Of a stretch of DNA of 64,000 nucleotides, positions 23,642 to 34,664 are shown piece by piece; the stretch's first letter is position 1, and every line of letters begins with the position of its first letter. The DNA comes from Paratinospora sagittata (taxonomy: Eukaryota > Streptophyta > Magnoliopsida > Ranunculales > Menispermaceae). The translations under genes were made by a program, and so were the position numbers. The notes under the pieces were generated by a model that searched no databases, was not told the DNA's origin, and saw only the letters and a program-made list of their open reading frames with translations. The DNA is taken from contig CM069603.1 in NCBI GenBank assembly GCA_035771175.1, forward strand, positions 17,584,286-17,648,285, in the 5' to 3' direction.

Positions 23642-24817
23642 GTCCTAGAGTTTTTAGAGTTTGATGCAATTCTAGGGATGGATTGGCTCGCGGCTTATCA
23701 TGCAGTTGTTGACTATTTCGAGAAGAGAGTCATTTTCCAGATCCCCGGACACCCAGTGTTTACACTACAGGGTAGAGCTTCAGACCAGACAGTCACAAGA
23801 GGTAGATTTGTGATTGATGGAGATAGGGAGATTTTGGCTGGATTAGTGCCTGATGAGGAAGAGACTAGTGAGGTGATACTTGAGGATATTGCCATTGTTA
23901 GGGACTTTCCAGATATGCTCCTTGCGGATCTTCCAGGATTACCATCGAAGCGAGAGATCGATTTCATTATTGAACTAGTCCCTGGCACGAAGCCTATCTC
24001 CATGGCACCATATAGAATGGTGCCTGCCGAGTTGAGAGAGTCGCAGAAACAGCTCGAGGAGTTATTGGCTAAGGGCTTATTTGTCCGAGCGTGTCACCCT
24101 GGGGAGCTCCAGTTCTTTTTTGTGAAAAAGAAAGATGGGAGCTTGCGATTGTGCATCGACTATCGCCAATTGAACAGGGTGACCATCAAGAACAAGTATC
24201 CTCTCCCAAGGATTGATGACTTGTTTGATCAATTGAGGGGAGCGAGGTATTTTTTGACGATTGATTTGCGCTTCGGGTATCATCAGCTGAGGATCAGGGA
24301 GGAGGATGTGCCTAAGACAACATTTAGAACCCGCTATGGACATTATGAGTTCCTTGTGATGCCATTTGGTGTGACTAATGCACCGGCGATGTTCACGGAC
24401 CTGATGCAGAGGGTCTTTAGGCAGTATCTGGATTAGTTTTTCATCGTCTTCATTGATGACATATTGGTGTATTTCAAGACTCGGGCTGAGCATGAGGAAC
24501 ACCTTAGAGTGACCTTGCAGACTCTGAGAGAGCATAGGCTATATGCAAAGTTGAGCAAGTGCGAGTTTTGGATCACCGAAGTGAAGTTCTTAGGTCATGT
24601 GGTGAGTTCTGAGGGGATTTTAGTTGATCCGTCTAAGGTTGAAGCCATTATCAGTTGGGCTAGGCCTACCACAGTGACCGAGATCAGAAGCTTTCTTGGG
24701 TTAGCTGGTTACTATAGGAGATTCGTTCAGGGATTTTCCAAGATATCTACGCCTATGACTAGGCTCACCCAGAAAGATGTGTTCTTTGTATGGACTGAGG
24801 AATGTGAGAATGCCTTT
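23642..24817 (+). pseudogene. Reverse transcriptase, unit 2
   Basis: Same as unit 1, including the TAG at 24434-24436, 12 bp ahead of the PheIleAspAsp box at 24449-24460. No difference from unit 1 was found. Confidence 0.9.
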
Positions 24818-25257
24818 TTAGAGCTGAAGAAAATATTGACATCTACGCCAGTGTTGATTTTGCCAGAGCCTGATCAAGAGTTGGTTATCTACACTGATGC
24901 CTCTCGTATCGGCTTGGGTTGCGTGTTGATGCAGAAGGATAGGGTCATTGCTTATGCATCGAGGCAGTTGAAGGTGCACGAAAAGAACTATCCTGTTCAT
25001 GACTTAGAACTGGCCGCAGTAGTTTTTGCTTTGAAGATTTGGAGGCATTATCTCTATGGTGAGAGATTCACTTTGTATTATGACCATAAGAGCCTCAAGC
25101 ACTTGTTCTCTCAGAAGGAATTGAACATGAGGCAGAGAAGGTGGTTAGAGCTCCTCAAAGACTATGATTTTACATTGGAATACCACCCAGGTAAAGCCAT
25201 TGTAGTGGCTGATGCGTTAAGCAGGAAGCGGGTAGAGACAATTATGGTAGCACGCCA
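24818..25257 (+). pseudogene. RNase H, unit 2
   Basis: Copy of unit 1 RNase H with the three acidic positions kept and no internal stop. Confidence 0.9.
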
Positions 25258-26836
25258 GATGTCTCATGAGTGGAGACTACTTGAGGTGGCTACGGTTATG
25301 AGTATATGTGTTACCCCTTCAAATCAGATTGTGATATTTGCTCAGATGATAGCTCAGCCTACACAGGTCCAGGAGGTGATTGACCAACAGAGACTTGACG
25401 TTGATTATGTGATGTACAAGTCTTGGGCTGAGAGCGGTGATTTTACTGATTGGCACTTGTCATCTGATGGTGCCTTGAGATTTAGGGGACGTTTATGGGT
25501 TCCCGCAGATCCACGACTCAGACAGAGTGTGCTCCAAGAAGCTCACAGATCTCATTATGCTATTCATCCTGGCGGAACCAAGATGTATCATAATATGAAA
25601 AGAATGTATTGGTGGCCCAACATGAAGAGAGAAATAGCTCAGTTCATTTAGAGGTGTGAGATCTGTCAAAGAGTCAAAGCTGAGCATCAGAGCCTTGGAG
25701 GACAGATGCAACCGCTTGCCATTCCTGAGTGGAAGTGAGAACATGTCACTATGAACTTTGTTGTGGGATTACCCAACACCCCGAGGAGACATAATGTTGT
25801 TTGGGTTATTATTGATCGCTTGACTAAGTCCGCTCACTTTCTACTAGTGAACACTAGGGATTCTATAGACAAGCTGAGCAGACTCTATATGCGGGAGATA
25901 GTCAGATTACATGGAGTGCCAGTTTCGATTGTGTCAGATAGGGATCCGAGGTTTACATCGGTATTCTGGCAGGGGTTGCAGAGGCAGCTCGGCACTAGAC
26001 TAGATCTCCGTACCGCTTTTCACCCTCAGAAGGATGGCCAGTCAGAGAGGTTGATATCGATTTTGAAGGATATGCTTCGAGCTTGTGTCCTTGAGTCCAG
26101 TGATAACTGGGAGGAGTACATACACTTGTGTGAGTTCGCGTACAACAACAACTATCAGTCCAGTATTGGCATGGCTCTTTTTGAGGCATTGTATGGTCGA
26201 CCCTGTAGATCTCCAGTCTGTTGGACGAAGGTAGGGGATGTTGCAGTGATGGGACCAAAGTTTGTACATGAACACACAGAGAAGATTAAGAGGATCAAGC
26301 ATAATATGAAGGTAGCCCAAGATAGGCAGAAGAGTTACGCTGATGCCAAGCGAAAGACCGTAGAGTTCGAGGTGGGTGACCAAGTTTTATTGAAGGTCTC
26401 ACCTCACAAGGGCCAGACTAGATTTAGGCTAAAAGGCAAGCACGCTCCGAGATTTATTGGGCTGTTCGAGGTTTTAGAACGAATTGGCCCCGTCGCTTAC
26501 CGATTAGCCTTGCCACCTCAGTTAGCAACAGTCCACAATGTCTTTCATTTGTCAATGTTGAGAGTGTACAGGAGTGACTTTGATCACGTCTTGGACTGGA
26601 GGAACATTGAGCTGAGGCAGGATGGGACTTATGATGAGGAACCTATTCAGATACTTGATCGGAAGGTCCAGAGGTTGGGTAACCGCGAGATTTTGATGGT
26701 TAAGGTGAGATGTCAGTTCCATGGCGAGGAACAGGTTACTTGGGAGCGTGAGGACTACATGATGGAGCACTTTGCTGAGTTCATGGGCTTAGGTAATTTC
26801 TTAACCTTAAAACTTCGAGGACGAAGTTCATTCTAA
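25258..26836 (+). pseudogene. Integrase with chromodomain-like tail, unit 2
   Basis: Copy of unit 1 with stops at 25649-25651 and 25736-25738. It carries one silent change (T at 26323 where units 1 and 3 have C, in an Asp codon), which makes this unit distinguishable. Confidence 0.85.
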
Positions 26837-26847
26837 GGTGGGTGTGA

Positions 26848-29705
26848 TGTGACGCCCCAAAAATTATTTTATCTAGCCTATTACCCAATTATATTTTGTT
26901 CAAACTCTATGTGTTTGCCTTGATATGTTTAGTGTTTGTTTAATGTTTGTTTAATGTTGTATATTTGATGCTTGATAATTTATATAAATATGTGCATTAT
27001 AAATTGTATATGGGTCATGTTAAATTAAAGTATAATGCATGTTTTATTATTTATGCATGGGCCTATTAAACCATGAATTGATATGGGTTAGGATTGATTG
27101 AATAACAGGATAAATGAGAATGAAAATTTGGTATATTAAATGGATTTGACATTTTAAATGCATGGAAGCATGACATTGGTTAAAATACATGTGGTTGGTA
27201 TGGGTAGTATGAGACCAACACATGTCAAGTTGATGCATGATAATGGACAAGTGTCCATGCCCCATTTCTCTTCTCCAACACATGTCAAGTTGGCGCATGA
27301 GACCAACACATGTTAAGTTGGTGCATGAGAATGGACAAGTGTCCCATGCCCCATTTCTCTTCTCCAATACAAGTCAAGTTGGTGCATAAAAATGGACAAG
27401 TGTCCAATGCCCCATTTCTCCTCTCCAACACATGTCAAGGTTGGTGCCTGAGAGTGGACAAGTGTCCCATGCCCTACTTATCTTCTCCAAAGAAGTCCTA
27501 TAGGGTGAGATGAGTAGAGAGAAAGGAAAAAAGAAGAGAAAGAAAGAGGGAGATGCTTTGAAGAAAAGTCTCAGCAATGTCATCATCAAAGATCTGGATC
27601 TTGGTACTATATGGTCAGATTGAACTCAAACTTTTTCAGAAAATTCATAGCTTATGGTTATTCATTCTGGTCGGTGGAGATCTTGATTGGAGTTTTCTTC
27701 TGTGAGATATAACCTCCCAAACAAAGCTGGTCGGAAAGTCTGAATTTCTCGCGCAGTTTAGATCAAACTCATCGATCTCCTAAATCTACCGTTGGATGGA
27801 TATGATATTAGGTAATATGGTTTACAACTAATCTTTCTATATTATGAACGGGGGAGATGTTTATGGGTCAAGTATGTTGTGTGATATAGTCACCTGAGTT
27901 CACGGATTTGCAGCGGGAAAGGAGAAATTGTCGGATTAGAGACTTGTTCATCGAAGGAGCGTTTCTATTCGTTCCACCGTTGGATTGAGCTGAGTTTTGG
28001 ACAGAAGGTTTACATCTTAACATACTTCAATCTGTACGGTTCATTTTTTGATTAAATATTTCTGTTGGCAGCTTGATACATCTGAACAGAATATTAAATG
28101 GAAAATTTGTAGGGTTGTTTGTATCAGACCTAAATTTAGAATATGAACTTACACCTTTCCAAATAAGTTGCATATCAACTATATTGACCTAGTTGCCATT
28201 GTTGATGAACCCATGATGTAAAATCCGTGATATACATGGCTGAGCATGGTGACCTCGTGTAAATAGGCAATATGGCCTAAGTATGAAAAATTTCATATTT
28301 TAGGGCTTTTGATGCTTTTGGCCTAGAATCATTGAATTGATGCAATTTATGTCTAATTAAGCATGATTTGGGTTGATTATGCTACTGATTTGGTGGTTGT
28401 GACCATATCATGGGTTAGGCCTACTTGTGATCAAGTGACCCAATTTGGGCATGTTTATACCTAAGGAATTGAAAATTTGTATTTTTGATTAATTGAATGG
28501 TTTATGAATGAGAACTATGCATTAGAGGCCTAAGTCATGAGATTTGAGTTGAATGATGGGATTAGATGGGATTTAGGCCTATTGTCAATATGTTGGCTGA
28601 ATTAGGGTTGATGTGTAATGTCTATGTGATTAAGCATAGAAATTGATGTATGGTTGGATATTGATGAATGTTTCAGGACCTTGATTGGGTTAATTCAGTT
28701 TGGTGTCTGTGTGTGGTTAGATACTCTCACGAGGCTTGGTTGTGAGTACACTTCATTTATGATTATATCTTTTATGTCATCATATCACTTATATATATTG
28801 TATGTTGAAAGCATGAATGTGTCCTAATGTTTTGAATGATGCATTGATTTGGGAAAACCTTATGACTTTGGTTGGGCCCATCTATCTGGCTAATAGGGGG
28901 ACTAAACCTTGTCATAGGAGGGTTTTAAGAAAGGAAATATTTGGGGATGAGAACGGTACGGTGAAATAGACGTGCACTAGTAAGCTTAATGCATGTGGAA
29001 TGTGGATCCAAATTGATAAGCTTTTACTTGCATCGAACTTATTAGAAATGCTTGATATCTATATGTTATGATCTTTTAATCATGCTACACATTGACATGC
29101 ATACATGATTGATATTTATTGATGAGTATTGATAGCATATTTGAATTCTATTCAGTGGGCACCGTTGGCTCACCCTCATTTTCCTCTTTCAGGTCCTTCT
29201 GTCCTGAATAAGGGCAAAGGAGTAGTCATATCTTGAGGGCCTTGCCGGCGAGAGAATCCAAGGCCTCGATGTGAGTTGAAAGGCATTTTGATTGAATTGT
29301 GTTTTAAATTAAAATGTATTATATTTTGGACTATGTAATTTTAACACTTACCACATTGTAGTATGGGTGAGTTGGGACTTGTTAGATAGACCATGTGGGC
29401 ATATGACGATTTGTTTGTACCCATAGTTTTGGACTTTATGTATCCATCTTGATGGACTGTAGGATTATGGTTTTAATTATGGTTCATTTTTATGGAGTAT
29501 CTCTTGTCTTGGATGATTAATACGGTTGTTAGTTTTGTTTAGTACATTTTTATATTTTGTCGTTGTTTGGGATAAGGCTCGTAGGGTCTCAACCACCTCA
29601 CAGGGGTTGAGGAGTGGTTGGAGATGCCTACGCTGGGTGTCCCGCCCCAGCATTCCGCAAGCCATTCCTAGCGGGGTTGGTGGTCCGAGGTGCGGGGTCG
29701 CCACA
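26848..29705 (+). repeat. LTR3 (inner, chimeric)
   Basis: 2858 bp, the same chimera as LTR2 with the switch between 28058 and 28069. It differs from LTR2 by a T at 27147 (G in LTR2 and LTR4). Sharing the exact junction with LTR2 shows that the two inner LTRs descend from one recombination event. Confidence 0.9.
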
Positions 29706-29707
29706 GT

Positions 29708-29719
29708 TGGTATCAGAGC
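29708..29719 (+). other. Primer-binding site, unit 3
   Basis: Same TGGTATCAGAGC site as units 1 and 2. Confidence 0.9.
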
Positions 29720-29939
29720 CCGATTTTACTAGGTTTGGTCTATGTATTGGACTTAGATGACTTTGACCTAGGAATTGGGTGAGAGATTTAGGTGATTAAA
29801 AAGCTTAAAGGAACTAACTTAAAAGGCTTACTATCATATTTTATGTGTGTATTATATGATATGGGTAGTTATGAGGCTTTGTTAATGTTTTAAATTCTCT
29901 AATGTGTGTTGGTTGCTCGTATTTCTACTTCTCAGTGTC

Positions 29940-30854
29940 ATGAGGAGGAGCGGGAGATTGAGACAACCACACACAGGGCCATCCGATGATGACCTGATGG
30001 GGAGGATGGAAGAGATCATTCAGGCACAGGGCCGATTGATGGCAGCCCAGACTGCACAGATACAAGCGTTGGTGCAGCAAGTCGAGGCTGTTGCTCGACA
30101 GTCTTCTCAGACAATACATCAGGAGGCAGACATTAGTGGGGCCGAGGCGGTCGGGGCTAGTGGAGCTGCAGGGGCAGCAGGACCTCAGATATTTGTACCT
30201 CAGCCTATGCCTACATCTGCTCCTATTTTTATGGAATACCCCACTGATCGGCGGATCAGACTGCTAGAGAAGTTCATGAAGCTGAAGCCTAAGGAATTCA
30301 CTGGTGGGGTTGACTTGAAGAAGGCTGAAGATTGGCTGAAGAATGTCGAGAAGATCAGTCGCTCCTTAGAGCTTGATGAGGAGTCTCAGGTCCTATGTGT
30401 TGCTCACACACTGGAGAGTGATGCAGAGGACTGGTGGCTTTCAGTGTTGGATACACAGGGGGTAGTGAAGAGTTGGGACACCTTCAAACGATTGTTCTTA
30501 CAGGCTTACGTTCCAGAGACTGAGAGGCAGGCTATGCAACTCGAGTTTCTGAATCTCGTACAGGGCACCACGTCAGTCAGGGAGTACGAGCTCTCAGTTT
30601 ATGCCGCTGGATTAGTTCAGACACCGGGTGACAAGATTATGAGGTTCTCTTTAAACCTAAGGCATGTGATCCGGCAGGCCTTGTCTGTGACGAAGATGAC
30701 TGATTTTGCCACAGTGGTCCAGAGGGCCAAACAGTATGAGTTGGCTGAGCGGGTTGATGGTATGTCTACACGGGCAGCTCCAGGTGAACAAACTTCACAA
30801 GCAGAGTCTGGGGGACAGTTCCAGACACCATGGAAGAAGGGAAAATGGGGATAG
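29940..30854 (+). pseudogene. Gag, unit 3
   Basis: Copy of unit 1 gag with one amino acid change, Thr to Ile (C to T at 30133), in the Ala/Gly-rich linker before the capsid core. It ends at the same premature TAG (30852-30854). Confidence 0.85.
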
Positions 30855-30855
30855 A

Positions 30856-31458
30856 AGAGAAAATTTTATGGAGGAGCACAGTCCGAGGGTGCTCAGAGTG
30901 GGGGCATCCCAGATTCAGACTGGTTTGATGGCCTCACCAGTGGTTTCCTCTCCTGTCCCGATTCCCATTCAGGCACCGAGTGCACCGAGACCCCCATTCC
31001 CACAGACTGCTGGTCGAGGCAGAGGTAGAGGCCGAGGAGGCTATGTGGCGACATCTCAAACTGGATCATCTGCGCCCAGGGCTCCGTTCTTATGTTATCA
31101 ATGTGGGCAGGCTGGGCATAGGAAGTCAGAGTGTCCGAGTCTTCAGAGGGCTCCGAGATTTGTGCAGCAGTCCAGTGCCAGCGAGACAACGAAGGCAGCT
31201 ACTGAGCCAGACCCGATAGCATCCATGACTTTGGTGGAAGGTACTCTTATTATTTGTGGTGCTTCTATGCATGTATTATTTGATGCTGGGTCTACGTTAT
31301 CATTCATATCTGGACGTATGGTAGATAGTTTGCATTTGACTCCCATTAGGGCGAGTACATGGTTAGACTTTTGAGTCGGGGAGAGAATCTACCCGAACAT
31401 GATCTGTAGCAAGTGTGTGGTTCAGATTGGTAATCTTGAGATGCTTGTTGACTTTTGA
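30856..31458 (+). pseudogene. Gag zinc knuckle and protease, unit 3
   Basis: As in unit 1: zinc knuckle at 31093-31134, protease active site near 31279, stops at 31372-31374 and 31456-31458. Confidence 0.85.
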
Positions 31459-32634
31459 GTCCTAGAGTTTTTAGAGTTTGATGCAATTCTAGGGATGGAT
31501 TGGCTCGCGGCTTATCATGCAGTTGTTGACTATTTCGAGAAGAGAGTCATTTTCCAGATCCCCGGACACCCAGTGTTTACACTACAGGGTAGAGCTTCAG
31601 ACCAGACAGTCACAAGAGGTAGATTTGTGATTGATGGAGATAGGGAGATTTTGGCTGGATTAGTGCCTGATGAGGAAGAGACTAGTGAGGTGATACTTGA
31701 GGATATTGCCATTGTTAGGGACTTTCCAGATATGCTCCTTGCGGATCTTCCAGGATTACCATCGAAGCGAGAGATCGATTTCATTATTGAACTAGTCCCT
31801 GGCACGAAGCCTATCTCCATGGCACCATATAGAATGGTGCCTGCCGAGTTGAGAGAGTCGCAGAAACAGCTCGAGGAGTTATTGGCTAAGGGCTTATTTG
31901 TCCGAGCGTGTCACCCTGGGGAGCTCCAGTTCTTTTTTGTGAAAAAGAAAGATGGGAGCTTGCGATTGTGCATCGACTATCGCCAATTGAACAGGGTGAC
32001 CATCAAGAACAAGTATCCTCTCCCAAGGATTGATGACTTGTTTGATCAATTGAGGGGAGCGAGGTATTTTTTGACGATTGATTTGCGCTTCGGGTATCAT
32101 CAGCTGAGGATCAGGGAGGAGGATGTGCCTAAGACAACATTTAGAACCCGCTATGGACATTATGAGTTCCTTGTGATGCCATTTGGTGTGACTAATGCAC
32201 CGGCGATGTTCACGGACCTGATGCAGAGGGTCTTTAGGCAGTATCTGGATTAGTTTTTCATCGTCTTCATTGATGACATATTGGTGTATTTCAAGACTCG
32301 GGCTGAGCATGAGGAACACCTTAGAGTGACCTTGCAGACTCTGAGAGAGCATAGGCTATATGCAAAGTTGAGCAAGTGCGAGTTTTGGATCACCGAAGTG
32401 AAGTTCTTAGGTCATGTGGTGAGTTCTGAGGGGATTTTAGTTGATCCGTCTAAGGTTGAAGCCATTATCAGTTGGGCTAGGCCTACCACAGTGACCGAGA
32501 TCAGAAGCTTTCTTGGGTTAGCTGGTTACTATAGGAGATTCGTTCAGGGATTTTCCAAGATATCTACGCCTATGACTAGGCTCACCCAGAAAGATGTGTT
32601 CTTTGTATGGACTGAGGAATGTGAGAATGCCTTT
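31459..32634 (+). pseudogene. Reverse transcriptase, unit 3
   Basis: Same as unit 1, with the TAG at 32251-32253 just ahead of the PheIleAspAsp box at 32266-32277. Confidence 0.9.
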
Positions 32635-33074
32635 TTAGAGCTGAAGAAAATATTGACATCTACGCCAGTGTTGATTTTGCCAGAGCCTGATCAAGAGTTG
32701 GTTATCTACACTGATGCCTCTCGTATCGGCTTGGGTTGCGTGTTGATGCAGAAGGATAGGGTCATTGCTTATGCATCGAGGCAGTTGAAGGTGCACGAAA
32801 AGAACTATCCTGTTCATGACTTAGAACTGGCCGCAGTAGTTTTTGCTTTGAAGATTTGGAGGCATTATCTCTATGGTGAGAGATTCACTTTGTATTATGA
32901 CCATAAGAGCCTCAAGCACTTGTTCTCTCAGAAGGAATTGAACATGAGGCAGAGAAGGTGGTTAGAGCTCCTCAAAGACTATGATTTTACATTGGAATAC
33001 CACCCAGGTAAAGCCATTGTAGTGGCTGATGCGTTAAGCAGGAAGCGGGTAGAGACAATTATGGTAGCACGCCA
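32635..33074 (+). pseudogene. RNase H, unit 3
   Basis: Copy of unit 1 RNase H with no internal stop and the acidic positions kept. Confidence 0.9.
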
Positions 33075-34653
33075 GATGTCTCATGAGTGGAGACTACTTG
33101 AGGTGGCTACGGTTATGAGTATATGTGTTACCCCTTCAAATCAGATTGTGATATTTGCTCAGATGATAGCTCAGCCTACACAGGTCCAGGAGGTGATTGA
33201 CCAACAGAGACTTGACGTTGATTATGTGATGTACAAGTCTTGGGCTGAGAGCGGTGATTTTACTGATTGGCACTTGTCATCTGATGGTGCCTTGAGATTT
33301 AGGGGACGTTTATGGGTTCCCGCAGATCCACGACTCAGACAGAGTGTGCTCCAAGAAGCTCACAGATCTCATTATGCTATTCATCCTGGCGGAACCAAGA
33401 TGTATCATAATATGAAAAGAATGTATTGGTGGCCCAACATGAAGAGAGAAATAGCTCAGTTCATTTAGAGGTGTGAGATCTGTCAAAGAGTCAAAGCTGA
33501 GCATCAGAGCCTTGGAGGACAGATGCAACCGCTTGCCATTCCTGAGTGGAAGTGAGAACATGTCACTATGAACTTTGTTGTGGGATTACCCAACACCCCG
33601 AGGAGACATAATGTTGTTTGGGTTATTATTGATCGCTTGACTAAGTCCGCTCACTTTCTACTAGTGAACACTAGGGATTCTATAGACAAGCTGAGCAGAC
33701 TCTATATGCGGGAGATAGTCAGATTACATGGAGTGCCAGTTTCGATTGTGTCAGATAGGGATCCGAGGTTTACATCGGTATTCTGGCAGGGGTTGCAGAG
33801 GCAGCTCGGCACTAGACTAGATCTCCGTACCGCTTTTCACCCTCAGAAGGATGGCCAGTCAGAGAGGTTGATATCGATTTTGAAGGATATGCTTCGAGCT
33901 TGTGTCCTTGAGTCCAGTGATAACTGGGAGGAGTACATACACTTGTGTGAGTTCGCGTACAACAACAACTATCAGTCCAGTATTGGCATGGCTCTTTTTG
34001 AGGCATTGTATGGTCGACCCTGTAGATCTCCAGTCTGTTGGACGAAGGTAGGGGATGTTGCAGTGATGGGACCAAAGTTTGTACATGAACACACAGAGAA
34101 GATTAAGAGGATCAAGCATAATATGAAGGTAGCCCAAGACAGGCAGAAGAGTTACGCTGATGCCAAGCGAAAGACCGTAGAGTTCGAGGTGGGTGACCAA
34201 GTTTTATTGAAGGTCTCACCTCACAAGGGCCAGACTAGATTTAGGCTAAAAGGCAAGCACGCTCCGAGATTTATTGGGCTGTTCGAGGTTTTAGAACGAA
34301 TTGGCCCCGTCGCTTACCGATTAGCCTTGCCACCTCAGTTAGCAACAGTCCACAATGTCTTTCATTTGTCAATGTTGAGAGTGTACAGGAGTGACTTTGA
34401 TCACGTCTTGGACTGGAGGAACATTGAGCTGAGGCAGGATGGGACTTATGATGAGGAACCTATTCAGATACTTGATCGGAAGGTCCAGAGGTTGGGTAAC
34501 CGCGAGATTTTGATGGTTAAGGTGAGATGTCAGTTCCATGGCGAGGAACAGGTTACTTGGGAGCGTGAGGACTACATGATGGAGCACTTTGCTGAGTTCA
34601 TGGGCTTAGGTAATTTCTTAACCTTAAAACTTCGAGGACGAAGTTCATTCTAA
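33075..34653 (+). pseudogene. Integrase with chromodomain-like tail, unit 3
   Basis: Copy of unit 1 with stops at 33466-33468 and 33553-33555 and the same C-terminal tail ending at 34653. At the marker site it has C (34140), as in unit 1. Confidence 0.85.
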
Positions 34654-34664
34654 GGTGGGTGTGA

